Below, piece after piece: positions 47,229 to 56,954 of a DNA stretch of 64,000 nt. Location: positions 1-64,000 of the forward strand of contig JBFGZS010000008.1 of NCBI GenBank assembly GCA_041586615.1, in the 5' to 3' direction. The position numbers and the translations under genes were made by a program. Within the stretch, counting starts at the first letter, position 1. The number at the start of each line of letters is the position of its first letter. This stretch comes from Motiliproteus sp041586615 (lineage in GTDB: Bacteria > Pseudomonadota > Gammaproteobacteria > Pseudomonadales > Balneatricaceae). The notes beneath the pieces are model-generated. The model was not told the origin of the DNA and did not search any database. It saw only the letters and a program-made list of their open reading frames with translations.

Positions 47229-50200
47229 TCATTTTACTTGTGCGGCGACTTCGCGAGCCTGTTCGGCATCGAGGAGCAGTTCTTCAAGTTGGTGTTGGTA
47301 ATCACCGGGCTCATCCCAGAGGCCGCGCTGGATCGCTTCCAGCAGCCGTTCGCTCATTTCCCGCAGGGCATCCGGGTTGTGCTGCTCTAGAAATTCCCGG
47401 TTGAGCGGATCCAACAGGTACGCGTCGGTGATCATCGCGTACTGGTAATCGGCCACCAGGTCGGTGGTGGCGTCGTAGGCAAACAGGTAGTCCACCGTGG
47501 CGGCCATCTCGAAGGCGCCCTTGTAGCCGTGGCGGCGGATGGCGTTGAGCCATTTGGGGTTGACTGCCCGTGAGCGGATCACCCGCGCCAGCTCTTCCTG
47601 CAGGGTACGGATCTGAGGGCGGGCCGGGTTGGAGTGGTCGGCGTGGTAGATGGTCGGTTGCTGGCGCGACAGGACCCGTACCGCGTTGGCCATACCGCCC
47701 TGGAACTGGTAGTAATCGTCGGAGTCGAGAATGTCATGCTCGCGGTTATCCTGGTTCTGCAGCACGGTCTCGAGGCTGCCGAGACGCTGCTGGAACGCTT
47801 CGGGGGCGACGGTGCCGCTGTCGTTTTGGCCGTAGGCGTAACCGCCCCAGTTCAGGTAGGCCTGGGCCAGATCGGCATCGCTGTCCCAGCAGCGTTCGTC
47901 GATCAGCCCCTGCAGCCCAGCGCCGTAAGCACCGGGTTTGGAGCCGAACACGCGCCAGCCCGCCTGCTGACGCGCCTCGGCGGCGGGCACCCCCTTGGCT
48001 TGCAGCTGCGCCTGTTCGGCGTGGATACGGGCGCGGATCGGGTTAAGGCTATCGGGTTCTTCCAGATCGGCCAGCGCCTGTACCGCCGCGTCGAACAGCC
48101 GTACTACATTGCTGAAGGCATCGCGGAAAAAACCGGAGATCCGCAGGGTCACATCGACCCGCGGCCGGTTAAGAATAAACCCGGGCTGGATCTCGAAATC
48201 GACCACGCGGTTACTGGCACCGTCCCAGATCGGCTTCACCCCCATCAGGGCAAAGGCCTGGGCGATATCATCGCCGCCGGTGCGCATGGTGGCGGTGCCC
48301 CATACGCTAAGACCCAGGGTCCGCGGATAGTCGCCCTGCTCCTGCAGGTGGCGCAGAATCAGCGCGTCGGCCGAGGCCAGGCCGATCTGCCAGGCCGTGG
48401 GCGTGGGAATGGCGCGGGTATCCACCGAGTAGAAGTTGCGTCCGGTGGGCAGGCAGTCGAGGCGACCGCGGGTCGGTGCACCGCTGGGGCCCGGTGGGAC
48501 GAAGCGGCCCTCCAGGGCGCGAATAAAGTGAGCGATCTCGTCGTGCCCGCTGGCTTCGAGGCGTGGGTGGATATCCTCAGCGATTGCGCGGAGTAAGGCC
48601 TGGGTGGCCGGCCAGTCAGGGGCTGTGACAGCGGGCGGCGTATCGGCATTCTGGCCCGCCACCTGCGTTGTCAGCAGGGCTTTGGCCAGTAATTCGAGGC
48701 GTTCGCGGGTGTCACCGTGGCTGCGCCAGGGTTGCTCGCTGATTGCTACCAGGGCCGCGGGTTTGGGGCCCTGCCAGGGCTGCTCCGCGTCCGGGCCCAG
48801 GGGGTCGAAATCCCCCAGCCCGAGGTCGCTGGCCAGCGCATGCAAGATGCCCCGCTCCGCGGGGGCCTTGCCGCGGGGCAGGCGGGTCAGCGCCACCAGG
48901 GTGTCCACCGCCTGTTCGCCCTGGGGTGCCTGACCGAGGGTATGCAAGCCGTCGCGGATCTGCGCTTCTTTCAGTTCGCACAGGTACGCGTCGAGCCGTT
49001 CTAATAATTGGTCGTCGTCCGTGCTGTCGCCGAGCTCGGCCAGCAGCTGGGTGCTGCTGAGCTGGGTAAGGATCTGGCCGCGCAGATGCTCGGCGCGCTG
49101 TGCATCCAGCCCCATCGCCTGATAGTACTCGTCGACCCGATGCTCCAGCGTCAGCAGCTCGCCGTAGGTCTCGGCGCGGGTCATGGGCGGCATCAGATGA
49201 TCGATGATCACGGCCTGCGCGCGGCGCTTGGCCTGCGCGCCTTCGCCAGGATCGTTGACGATAAACGGGTACAGATGCGGCATAGGGCCGAGGGCGACTT
49301 CGGGCCAGCAGCGATTCGACAGCGCCGTGCCTTTGCCGGGCAGCCATTCCAGGTTACCGTGCTTGCCGATATGCGCCACGGCCTGGGCGCGGTATACCGT
49401 GCGGATCCAGATATAGAACGCCAGGTAATAGTGCGGCGGCACCAGGTCAGGGTCGTGGTAGGTGGCGCTGATATCCAGGTTGTAACCCCGTGCCGGCTGA
49501 ATACCGACGAAGGTTTCGCCCAGGCGCATCCCCGGGATCATGATGCGGCCGTTACGCACCTTGGGGTCGTCCTCGGGGTCGCCCCAGCGTTCGAGCACCG
49601 CCCGGCGATTGGCCTCGGGCAGGGCATCGAACACGGCGCGGTAATCGGCCAGCGCCAGGCTCTGATGGCAGCGGCGATAGTCCATGCTGTCGATATCGTT
49701 GGTGACCCCATCGAGCAGGGCCTGTACCAGCGCGGTACCGTGGGCGGGCACGTCGCTGAGGGGGAAACCGGCGGCGGCCATGGCGTTGAGCAGGTTAACC
49801 GTCGACTCAGGCGTATCGAGGCCGACGCCGTTGCCGATCCGGCCGTCTTTGGTGGGGTAATTGGCCAGCACCAGGGCGATGCGCTTGGCGGCATTCGGCG
49901 TGCGTGACAAGCGGGCCCAGTTGGCGGCCAGTTGGGCGACGAAGGTGGCTCGTTCCTCGTGCAGGCGGTAGCCCACCAGGTCGCTCTGGGTGCGTTCGCT
50001 GCGTCCCTGCTGCTCCTTGAAGCTGATGGCGCGGGTGATCAGGCGACCGTCGATCTCCGGCAGTGCCACATTCATGGCGATATCCCGTGCACGCAACCCC
50101 TGGCTGGCGTCCCAGTCGGCGCGGCTGTTGGCGGCCAGAATGCATTGCAGCACCGGCACATCGCGGCTGAAGTAGCGGCGGTCGCCTTCCTGGGCCGAAC

Positions 50201-51026
50201 CCACCGAGAAGCCGGTGGTATTGAGGATAACATCCGCGCCCGCCTGCTCGAGCAGAGTATTGACCCGCGCCAGACAGCCGGGGTCTTTCAGTGACAGGGT
50301 GGCGATCGGCAGCGGGTTAAGCCCCTGCGCCTGCAGCACATCGATCAGCTGGTCGAAGGCGCGGGTATTGGCCGATTCCAGATGGTTGCGATAGAACAGC
50401 AACGCGGCCACCGGCGCATCGGCCTGGCCGGTTTGCTGCCAGCGTTGTTGCCACTCGCGCAGGCTGGCCTCGCGTAATTGCGGATGGTACAGCAGGGTGT
50501 CCGGCAGCGGGCGCGGCTCCTGCCAGGGTTCGTCGCGCGCGAACAGCTCGCTGCCGATAAACCGGTACAGCTGCGCGGCGTTGCCCAGCCCACCTTCGCG
50601 CAGGTAACGCCAGATGCGCTGCACCGTAGCCATGGGCAGCGTGCTGCGCGCCATCAGCGCCGGATCGGGGCTGTCGTCGCCGGGAACCAGCACCAGCTGC
50701 ACCTGCCCGCGTGCTGACAGGGCTTCCAGCTGTTCGACGCCGTAGGGCCAGTAGCTGTGCCCGCCCAGCAGGGAGACGATTACCAGACGGGCCTTTTCCA
50801 GCACACGGTGCATATACAGGTCGAGGCTGGCGGGTTGCTGCAGGTGAGTCAGGTTGGCCAGACGCAGGCTGGGGTAGTCGGCGGGCAGGTCGTCGGCGGC
50901 GCGGGCCAGCAGGGCCAGCCCGCTGTCCTGGGTGCTGAGAATGACGATATCCGCGCCATCCTGTTGCAGGTCGATGATCCCTTCCTCATCGACGAAGCCG
51001 CCGGGTGCTGCTGCCAATAGATGCAT
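47229..51026 (-). CDS. cobN: Cobaltochelatase large subunit CobN
   Basis: CobN inserts cobalt into hydrogenobyrinic acid a,c-diamide together with small (CobS/ChlI) and medium (CobT/ChlD) ATPase subunits. The 1265-residue protein has the usual length and motifs: the N-terminal ADDLPADYPSLRLANLTHLQQP, the central AVAHIGKHGNLEWLPGKGTALS, and the C-terminal DVTLRISGFFRDAFSNVV and FEMAATVDYLFAYDATT. The gene starts 12 bp after cobW. Partner subunits are provided by the frameshifting ChlID gene three genes downstream. Whether the physiological substrate here is the late intermediate, given the cbiD/cbiG genes in the same operon, is not settled. Confidence 0.96.
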   Translation of the reverse strand: MHLLAAAPGGFVDEEGIIDLQQDGADIVILSTQDSGLALLARAADDLPADYPSLRLANLTHLQQPASLDLYMHRVLEKARLVIVSLLGGHSYWPYGVEQLEALSARGQVQLVLVPGDDSPDPALMARSTLPMATVQRIWRYLREGGLGNAAQLYRFIGSELFARDEPWQEPRPLPDTLLYHPQLREASLREWQQRWQQTGQADAPVAALLFYRNHLESANTRAFDQLIDVLQAQGLNPLPIATLSLKDPGCLARVNTLLEQAGADVILNTTGFSVGSAQEGDRRYFSRDVPVLQCILAANSRADWDASQGLRARDIAMNVALPEIDGRLITRAISFKEQQGRSERTQSDLVGYRLHEERATFVAQLAANWARLSRTPNAAKRIALVLANYPTKDGRIGNGVGLDTPESTVNLLNAMAAAGFPLSDVPAHGTALVQALLDGVTNDIDSMDYRRCHQSLALADYRAVFDALPEANRRAVLERWGDPEDDPKVRNGRIMIPGMRLGETFVGIQPARGYNLDISATYHDPDLVPPHYYLAFYIWIRTVYRAQAVAHIGKHGNLEWLPGKGTALSNRCWPEVALGPMPHLYPFIVNDPGEGAQAKRRAQAVIIDHLMPPMTRAETYGELLTLEHRVDEYYQAMGLDAQRAEHLRGQILTQLSSTQLLAELGDSTDDDQLLERLDAYLCELKEAQIRDGLHTLGQAPQGEQAVDTLVALTRLPRGKAPAERGILHALASDLGLGDFDPLGPDAEQPWQGPKPAALVAISEQPWRSHGDTRERLELLAKALLTTQVAGQNADTPPAVTAPDWPATQALLRAIAEDIHPRLEASGHDEIAHFIRALEGRFVPPGPSGAPTRGRLDCLPTGRNFYSVDTRAIPTPTAWQIGLASADALILRHLQEQGDYPRTLGLSVWGTATMRTGGDDIAQAFALMGVKPIWDGASNRVVDFEIQPGFILNRPRVDVTLRISGFFRDAFSNVVRLFDAAVQALADLEEPDSLNPIRARIHAEQAQLQAKGVPAAEARQQAGWRVFGSKPGAYGAGLQGLIDERCWDSDADLAQAYLNWGGYAYGQNDSGTVAPEAFQQRLGSLETVLQNQDNREHDILDSDDYYQFQGGMANAVRVLSRQQPTIYHADHSNPARPQIRTLQEELARVIRSRAVNPKWLNAIRRHGYKGAFEMAATVDYLFAYDATTDLVADYQYAMITDAYLLDPLNREFLEQHNPDALREMSERLLEAIQRGLWDEPGDYQHQLEELLLDAEQAREVAAQVK

Positions 51027-51038
51027 GGGTGCGCGTCC

Positions 51039-52145
51039 TTACGCCGGAACCGCGGCGTCGACCTGCGTCGCTTGCAGCACGGGGGCTAGCACGGCGTGTT
51101 CCAGGTCGCGGCCGATCAGGACTATCTTACTCTGGCGCACTTCGTCAGCCTGCCACAGGCGGTCGAAATAGCTGTCCATACGCCGGCCGACGCCCTGGAT
51201 CACCTGCCGCATCGGCTTGCCCGGCAATGCCAGGAAGCCTTTGACCCGGTAGATGCAATGGGTGCTGACCAACGCGGCGATAGCGGCCTGCACGGCGGCA
51301 CCGTCCACATCGCCCAGGGTCAGGGTGACGGAGTTGAAGTGGTCGTGGGCGTGGTGGTGCTCGGCATCGTGGGCATGGTGATGGTCATGGTGGGTATGCA
51401 CCGTTTCGATACGTTCTTCGCTGGCCGCTTCCAGACCCAGGATCAGGGCGGTATCGACCTGGCCCTGACTAACCTCAACGATCTTGACCGCGGCGGGTAC
51501 ATGGTCGCGGATCACGCGTTCGACGTTGGCAACCTGGCTATCGTCCATCAGGTCGCGTTTACTGAGGATCACCAGATCGGCGGCGCGCAGCTGGTCTTCG
51601 AACAGCTCTTCCAGGGTCGGATCGTGATCCAGGCCGGCATCGGCAAGGCGCTGTTGCTCCACGGCCTCGGGGTTATTGGCGAAGCGCCGTTCCGCGACCG
51701 CCGGGCCATCCACCACGGTGATCACGGCGTCCACGGTGCAGTGGGCTTTGACTTCGGGCCAGTTGAAGGCCTGCACCAGCGGCTTGGGCAGGGCCAGGCC
51801 ACTGGTTTCGATCAGAATATGGTCGATCTGGTCGCGGCGTGCCACCAGTTCTTTCATGACCGGGAAGAACTCCTCCTGCACGGTGCAGCAGATACAGCCG
51901 TTGGCCAGCTCGTAGACGCCATTCTGTTCGGCCGCGCTGCCGTTGTCGGTGGCGGTGCTTTCATCCTCACAATCCAGCGGGCAGCTGCGCAGCAGGTCGG
52001 CGTCGATATCCAGTTCGCCGAACTCGTTGACGATCACGGCGATACGCTTGCCGTTGGCGTTTTTGAGAATATTGGACAGCAGGGTGGTCTTGCCGCTGCC
52101 AAGAAAGCCGGTGACTACGGTAGCGGGGATCTTGTTCAGGTTCAT
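51039..52145 (-). CDS. cobW: CobW-type G3E GTPase metallochaperone
   Basis: A 368-residue COG0523 GTPase thought to deliver cobalt to the chelatase. Walker A is GFLGSGKTTLL (13-23), the metal-binding CxCC is GCICC, and the guanine-specificity motif is SKRD. A strongly histidine-rich linker (HTHHDHHHAHDAEHHHAHDH) precedes the C-terminal CobW_C domain (CIYRVKGFLALPGKPMRQVIQGVG). Genes with this name cluster with cobN in many genomes. The ATG overlaps the cobM stop by 4 bp. Confidence 0.95.
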   Translation of the reverse strand: MNLNKIPATVVTGFLGSGKTTLLSNILKNANGKRIAVIVNEFGELDIDADLLRSCPLDCEDESTATDNGSAAEQNGVYELANGCICCTVQEEFFPVMKELVARRDQIDHILIETSGLALPKPLVQAFNWPEVKAHCTVDAVITVVDGPAVAERRFANNPEAVEQQRLADAGLDHDPTLEELFEDQLRAADLVILSKRDLMDDSQVANVERVIRDHVPAAVKIVEVSQGQVDTALILGLEAASEERIETVHTHHDHHHAHDAEHHHAHDHFNSVTLTLGDVDGAAVQAAIAALVSTHCIYRVKGFLALPGKPMRQVIQGVGRRMDSYFDRLWQADEVRQSKIVLIGRDLEHAVLAPVLQATQVDAAVPA

Positions 52146-52999
52146 CGGTTTTGTTCCTCGGTAAGCGTCTGTTCGCCACGGGCGGTTGGTCCCAATGCGG
52201 CGGCGGTATCGGCCTGATGCTGTGCGGCGCGGGCGGTCTGGTGGCCACTACGGGGCCGGAACACATGGGCCTGATCGCTGGCGTACAGGTAAGAGTCGTC
52301 AAACTGTTCGGGGTTGAGTACCCGTCCCACCAGAATCAGCGCGGTGCGGGTAAAACCCTTGGCGCGTACTTTGGCGGTAATATTGGCCAGGGTGCCTTCG
52401 ACCCGGTCCTGATCCGGCCAGGAAGTGCGGTAGCACACGGCCACCGGACACTCGGCCCCGTAATGGGGGATCAGCTCCTCGACGATCTTGTGGATCTTGG
52501 TCACACCCAGGTGGATGGCCAGGGTAGCGCCGTGCTGCGCCAGACTGGCGAGGTTTTCCCGCGCGGGCATCGGTGTCTTGCCCGCGTAGCGGGTCAGGAT
52601 CACCGTCTGCGACACGCCGGACAGGGTCAGTTCACGGCCGAGCATCGCGGCCGAGGCGCTGGTGGCGCTGACGCCGGGAATCACCTGGTAATCGATCCCC
52701 AGAGCATCGAGGCGGCGGATCTGCTCGCCGATGGCGCCGTACACCGAGGGGTCGCCGCAGTGTACCCGCGCCACGTCTTCGTTGCGGGCGTGGGCGGTTT
52801 CAATCAGGGCCATGATCTGTTCCAGATCGAGACTGGCGCTGTCGTGCAGGCGCGCGTCGGTGTGGGCCTGTTTCACCAGTTCGGTGGGCACCAGCGAGCC
52901 GGCGTAGATCACCAGCGGGCAGCGTTGCAGCAGCTTCAGCCCTTTGACCGTGATCAGGTCGGGGTCACCGGGTCCGGCGCCGATAAAATAGACGGTCAT
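52142..52999 (-). CDS. cobM: Precorrin-4 C11-methyltransferase CobM/CbiF
   Basis: A SAM-dependent corrin methyltransferase acting at C-11 after ring contraction. The 285-residue protein opens VYFIGAGPGDPDLITVKGLKLL, has the HCGDPSVYGAIGEQ loop, and the VIPGVSATSASAAMLGRELTLSGVSQTVILTR stretch specific to CobM/CbiF. About 30 polar residues follow the normal end. It overlaps cobW by 4 bp and follows cobJ by 31 bp. Confidence 0.95.
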   Translation of the reverse strand: MTVYFIGAGPGDPDLITVKGLKLLQRCPLVIYAGSLVPTELVKQAHTDARLHDSASLDLEQIMALIETAHARNEDVARVHCGDPSVYGAIGEQIRRLDALGIDYQVIPGVSATSASAAMLGRELTLSGVSQTVILTRYAGKTPMPARENLASLAQHGATLAIHLGVTKIHKIVEELIPHYGAECPVAVCYRTSWPDQDRVEGTLANITAKVRAKGFTRTALILVGRVLNPEQFDDSYLYASDQAHVFRPRSGHQTARAAQHQADTAAALGPTARGEQTLTEEQNR

Positions 53000-53030
53000 A
53001 AGTCTGCTTCCAGGTCGGGTTGGCGTCGCA

Positions 53031-53789
53031 TCAGAGGCTATCCAGCTTGCGGCTGTAGCCGCGCGGCGTATAGACCCAGTCTTTGATACGGCGGGTTTCG
53101 CTGTTACCGATCAGGACCAGGGTCAGCATATCCACCTGGCGGATGTCGAGTTCGGCCAGCGTCGTCAGGGTGATACATTCATCGGCGCGGCTCAGGTTAC
53201 GTCCCAGAATCACCGGGGTGCTGGCGGGGCGTTTCTCCAGCAGCAGATCGCGGGCCTTGCCCAGCTGCCAGTCGCGCTTGCGCGATACCGGGTTATAGAA
53301 GGCCACCACAAAGTCGCCCAGCGCCGCGGCTTTAATACGGGTCTCGATGGTTTCCCAGGGCGTCAGCAGGTCCGATAGCGAGATGGCGCAGAAATCGTGA
53401 CCCAGCGGCGCGCCGACGCGGCTGGCGCAGGTCTGCATGGCGGAGATCCCGGGCACGACACTGATCTCGACGCTGTCCCAGGCCGGGTTGGCTTCGCGTT
53501 CCAGCAGTTCGAATACCAGGGTTGCCATGGCAAACACACCGGCATCGCCGCTGGACAGCAGGGCGGTGGTACGCCCTTCGGCGGCCAAATCCAGGGCCAG
53601 GCGGGCACGGTCGATCTCTTCACCCAGGGCGCGGTCGTGGCGCAGCTTGCCGCCGGCCAGTTCGCCGAGCAGGTCGATATACAGGCCGTAGGCGACCAGG
53701 TCGGTCGCCGCTTCGATCGCCTTGTGGGCCGCCGGTGGCAGGTATTGTAGATCACCGGGGCCGGTGCCAACGATAGTCAGAGTGCTCAT
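53031..53789 (-). CDS. cobJ: Precorrin-3B C17-methyltransferase CobJ/CbiH
   Basis: This SAM-dependent enzyme methylates C-17 and carries out ring contraction. The 252-residue protein begins LTIVGTGPGDLQYLPPAAHKAIEAATDLVAYGLYIDLL and has SSGDAGVFAMATL, VVPGISAMQTCASRVGAPLGHDFCAISLSDLLTPWETIE and FYNPVSRKRDWQL, all CobJ/CbiH signatures. It overlaps cbiG by 4 bp. The presence of CbiG beside it, rather than CobG, suggests it works as a CbiH on a delta-lactone-forming route. Confidence 0.95.
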   Translation of the reverse strand: MSTLTIVGTGPGDLQYLPPAAHKAIEAATDLVAYGLYIDLLGELAGGKLRHDRALGEEIDRARLALDLAAEGRTTALLSSGDAGVFAMATLVFELLEREANPAWDSVEISVVPGISAMQTCASRVGAPLGHDFCAISLSDLLTPWETIETRIKAAALGDFVVAFYNPVSRKRDWQLGKARDLLLEKRPASTPVILGRNLSRADECITLTTLAELDIRQVDMLTLVLIGNSETRRIKDWVYTPRGYSRKLDSL

Positions 53790-54751
53790 AAAATCGGATT
53801 TTCCTTACTGGCGTCATCAAGATAGGCCCGGGCGATGGCGACGGTGGCCTGGGCGTTTTTATGTTTGGGGATCAGCAGTTCCGCGACGTCCACAGCGCCC
53901 GGCGGCTCGCCGTCGTTGCGGCGGCGTTGGTTATCGGTGGTCAAACCGTCGCTACGTAAACAGCTGGCGGTGGTTACATGGTTGTCGGGATGGTCGTGGT
54001 CGTTGCGATTGCGTTGGGCGTTTAGCGTGACAGGGCTGTTGCAACGGTCGTTGTAACCGGCCAGCTGGCCCGCATGGTAGAGCGCGGCGCCTTCGGCAAC
54101 GCCGTAGCAGCCCACTTCACGAAACACCACCTCGGAGGGGGTCTGCAGCAGGCTTTCAACCCGGCGCAGCGCGGCGGCGGGGTAGCAGATAAACGGCAGG
54201 TCGAGGCGCTTGGCCAGCTGTATCAGACCGACTTCGTCGGCCTTGAGATCGATACTGCTGATGGCGCTCAGGTCCGCCGGGGTCAGATTGTGCTGGGCGA
54301 GGGTCTGCCGCAGCAAATCGTGCAGGACCGCTTCGGGACAGTGGCGCTCACAACCCATGCCCGCCACCAGCAGCGGGTTGCGGTACTGGCGCGCCGAGGT
54401 GATGACCGCGCGCGCACCGAGCAGGGCGGCGACGTCACCGGCCCAGTGGTTGGCGCCGCCTTCGTGGCCGGACAGCAGCGGGATCACGTACTGTCCGGCT
54501 TCGTCCAGCACCAGCACCGCCGGGTCGCGGGTCTTGTCGGCCAGCACCGGGGCAAGGGTGCGTACGGCGATGCCGCTGGCGCAGATCAGCAGCAGGCGGC
54601 GTCCGGCGCTAAAGGCCTGTTGCACGCAGGGCGCGAAAGGTTGCGGGCGGTGTTGGTGCTCCGCGCCCAATACGCGGGCCAGTCGCGCCCCGAGGCGCGC
54701 ACCGCGGTCGGTCAGGCTGACAATCAATGGCGCATCCACAGGACGATTCAT
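53786..54751 (-). CDS. cbiG: Cobalt-precorrin-5A hydrolase CbiG, lacking the middle domain and with a C-terminal insertion
   Basis: CbiG opens the delta-lactone of cobalt-precorrin-5A with release of acetaldehyde. The 321-residue protein has the N-terminal domain (LLLICASGIAVRTLAPVLADKTRDPAVLVLDEAG, LLSGHEGGANHWA) and then passes straight into the CobE/CbiG_C domain (LLVAGMGCERHCP). The middle domain of longer CbiG proteins is not seen. Within CbiG_C, residues about 233-287 form an unusual hydrophilic insert rich in Asn, Asp, Arg and His before the conserved KHKNAQATVAIARAYL end. The frame is continuous. It overlaps both neighbours by 4 bp. Confidence 0.9.
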   Translation of the reverse strand: MNRPVDAPLIVSLTDRGARLGARLARVLGAEHQHRPQPFAPCVQQAFSAGRRLLLICASGIAVRTLAPVLADKTRDPAVLVLDEAGQYVIPLLSGHEGGANHWAGDVAALLGARAVITSARQYRNPLLVAGMGCERHCPEAVLHDLLRQTLAQHNLTPADLSAISSIDLKADEVGLIQLAKRLDLPFICYPAAALRRVESLLQTPSEVVFREVGCYGVAEGAALYHAGQLAGYNDRCNSPVTLNAQRNRNDHDHPDNHVTTASCLRSDGLTTDNQRRRNDGEPPGAVDVAELLIPKHKNAQATVAIARAYLDDASKENPIL

Positions 54752-55491
54752 CGGCGCGGTGCCTGGGCCGGATCGCGGCTCACCAGCAGTAGGCCGAAGT
54801 AATCGCCGCGCTGCTCGGGCAGGTCGTCGAGGTTGTTGTAGATCGCTTCGCCGGCCTGGGTGGCGCGGGTGACATAACGGCCCTCGTGCCAGCGGTCGCT
54901 CTGGCGCAACAATTTCAGCAGCCGTTGCCGCTCGGGGCCGGCCTTGAGGATCGCCACGCTGTCATAATCGGCCAGCGCGGCCAGGATCTCGGCGTCGTTG
55001 TTGCGGCCGGTGACCACCGCCAGACGTTGGTTCAGGCGGGTCAGCGGCGTGGCCGTCAGGGCCGCCACGGTGCTGACTGAGGTGATGCCGGGTACCACTT
55101 CGCAGCGGACGCTGGCTTGCAGGCGTTCCAGCAGGTAGCAGAACGAGCCATAGAAGAGCGGGTCGCCTTCGCAGAGAATCGCCACGTCCTGCCCGGTCTT
55201 GAGTAACGGCAGCAGCTGTTCGGCGGCCACATCGTAGGCGGCATTGGCGCTGGTGCGCGCCTTGCCCATGCTGATCACCATCGGGATTTCGCGCTGGCCG
55301 TGCAGGTGGTTGGCGGCGATCTCCCGTGCCAGTGAGTAGCCTGCGGGGTTCTGGATATAACAGATCACCGGGCACTGCTCGATCAGCCGCGCCGCCTTGA
55401 GGGTCAGTAATTCCGGATCGCCGGGACCGAGGCCTATCCCGTATAAGGTGCCGCTTGCGCGCATGTCTGTTCTATCCTGTGTCGCGGTCAT
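54748..55491 (-). CDS. cobI: Precorrin-2 C20-methyltransferase CobI/CbiL
   Basis: This enzyme adds the C-20 methyl group to precorrin-2 or its cobalt form. The 247-residue protein has TLYGIGLGPGDPELLTLKAARLI near the N-terminus, LCEGDPLFYGSFCYLLERL, and VVPGITSVSTVAALTATPLTRLNQRLAVVTGRN, all typical of CobI/CbiL. The first ATG (55491) is used; ATG 55464, nine codons in and nearer the conserved start, is also possible. It follows cbiET by 53 bp. Confidence 0.95.
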   Translation of the reverse strand: MTATQDRTDMRASGTLYGIGLGPGDPELLTLKAARLIEQCPVICYIQNPAGYSLAREIAANHLHGQREIPMVISMGKARTSANAAYDVAAEQLLPLLKTGQDVAILCEGDPLFYGSFCYLLERLQASVRCEVVPGITSVSTVAALTATPLTRLNQRLAVVTGRNNDAEILAALADYDSVAILKAGPERQRLLKLLRQSDRWHEGRYVTRATQAGEAIYNNLDDLPEQRGDYFGLLLVSRDPAQAPRR

Positions 55492-55544
55492 GGGTGAATC
55501 CGGTCATTCTTTATATTAAGATATTGCGATATTGAGTTTGCTTA

Positions 55545-56954
55545 TCAGGGCGCATCGTTAGCCGTCGTGCGGGCGTAACGCGATTGCCGCTCCGCGTCGC
55601 CTTTATCGAAGCGCACCAGCAGCACCGGCATCTGCGGCCGCAGTACCAGCCGTGCGCCCAGTTTCTCGCCCCGGGAGACGGCGATCTCGACCCATTCGGG
55701 ATCGTTCCCGGCGTGATCCGGGTGGCGGCTTTCGTTACGCAGCTGGGCGGCGAACTGGTGCAGGCTGACCCGGGTATCTTCGGTGACCGCCGCGCAGACC
55801 AGTCGTCCACCGGGACGCAGCCGCTCCCAGCATTGCTGCAGAATCGCCGCCAGGTCGCCGGAGCTACCGCCGACAAACACGGTGTCGGGGTCGGGTAGCC
55901 CGGTAAAGGCCGCCGGGGCCATGCCTGCGACCACCGTCAGGTTCGGGGTCACGCCAAAGCGTTCGCGGTTGGCCTGCAGATGGGGCAGGCGGTCGGGGTG
56001 GTACTCGATGGCGTAGACCTTACCGAGCCGGTTCCAGCGCGCCCACTCCACCGCGACGCCGCCGCAGCCCGCCCCGACATCCCAGCCGGTCTCGCCGGCT
56101 TGCGGTGCCAGCAAGGCGAGGATGTTCAGGCGCACCTCGCGCTTGCTGAGCATCCCCTTGCCGGGTTCACTGCCGGTGATAAAGTCGGCGTCGCGGATGC
56201 CGGGGAATTCCGGCAGATAACCGCCGCGCCCGTCGGTTTCCACCAGCACCACATTCAGAGGGTGGAATGGCTTGGTCGCTGCCGCCAGACCCCGCGCGCT
56301 GTAGGCACTTATCTGCTCATTGGGACCGCCCAGGTCTTCGCAGACCCAGAGTCTTGACGCGTTGAACCCCTGCTGCACCAGCTCGGCGGCGATATGTGCC
56401 GGGCGGCTGTTGTCGTCGGTAAGCAGCGCATAGCGGCGGTGGTTCTGCAGGCGGGCGCGCAGGCTGATCAGCGGACGGCCGTGCAGGCTGACGACCTGAG
56501 CATCCTGCCAGGGCAGGCCGACACGAGCGAAGGCACTTTGGACGCTGGATATATTGGGGAAAAACTGCAGCCGATCAACCCCCAGATTGCGGCCTAGCCA
56601 GGCGCCGATACCGAAATAGAGTGGGTCGCCGGAGGCGAGGACAACCAGGCGCTGCTCGGGGTGCTCGGTGTTGTTGGGAGCGGCGGATTGTTCGCTGAGC
56701 AGGGCTTTAAGACCCGACAGCGGCCGTGGGTACGCGTGGCGTTCGGCCGTGCTGTCTTGCAGATAAGACTCGACGGCGGCGAACTGGTGCGTAGACCCGA
56801 TAATCCGGCTCGCCTGTTGCAGCGCGTCGATGGCCGCGTCACTGAGACGGGTATCGCCGGCGGTGCCGGTACCGATCACCGCGATACGGGTTAACGGCGA
56901 TTCATGCGGGGCCGGCTCCGTGCCGCCGGCCTTAGGGGTGCAGGATTCGCCCAT
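55545..56954 (-). CDS. cobL: Precorrin-6Y C5,15-methyltransferase (decarboxylating) CbiET/CobL fusion
   Basis: A 469-residue fusion methylating C-5 and C-15 and removing the acetate carboxyl at C-12. The CbiE part (about 20-225) has LTRIAVIGTGTAGDTRLSDAA, LASGDPLYFGIGAWLG and FFPNISSVQSAFARVGLPWQDAQVVSLHGR. The CbiT part has the SAM loop WDVGAGCGGVAVEWARW and DTVFVGGSSGDLAAIL. The start overlaps the last base of the cbiC stop, so the two are coupled. Such fusions are normal for late-insertion (CobL) pathways and also occur with cbi genes. Confidence 0.95.
   Translation of the reverse strand: MGESCTPKAGGTEPAPHESPLTRIAVIGTGTAGDTRLSDAAIDALQQASRIIGSTHQFAAVESYLQDSTAERHAYPRPLSGLKALLSEQSAAPNNTEHPEQRLVVLASGDPLYFGIGAWLGRNLGVDRLQFFPNISSVQSAFARVGLPWQDAQVVSLHGRPLISLRARLQNHRRYALLTDDNSRPAHIAAELVQQGFNASRLWVCEDLGGPNEQISAYSARGLAAATKPFHPLNVVLVETDGRGGYLPEFPGIRDADFITGSEPGKGMLSKREVRLNILALLAPQAGETGWDVGAGCGGVAVEWARWNRLGKVYAIEYHPDRLPHLQANRERFGVTPNLTVVAGMAPAAFTGLPDPDTVFVGGSSGDLAAILQQCWERLRPGGRLVCAAVTEDTRVSLHQFAAQLRNESRHPDHAGNDPEWVEIAVSRGEKLGARLVLRPQMPVLLVRFDKGDAERQSRYARTTANDAP

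Noticed and set aside
47634..49907. Plus-strand open frames of about 300 codons opposite cobN
   Set aside because: Antisense shadows of a high-GC gene; cobN motifs cover the same bases on the other strand.
51096..53086. Two long plus-strand open frames (373 and 311 codons) opposite cobW and cobM
   Set aside because: Their translations are His/Gln/Gly-rich shadows of the confirmed minus-strand genes, with no recognisable domain.
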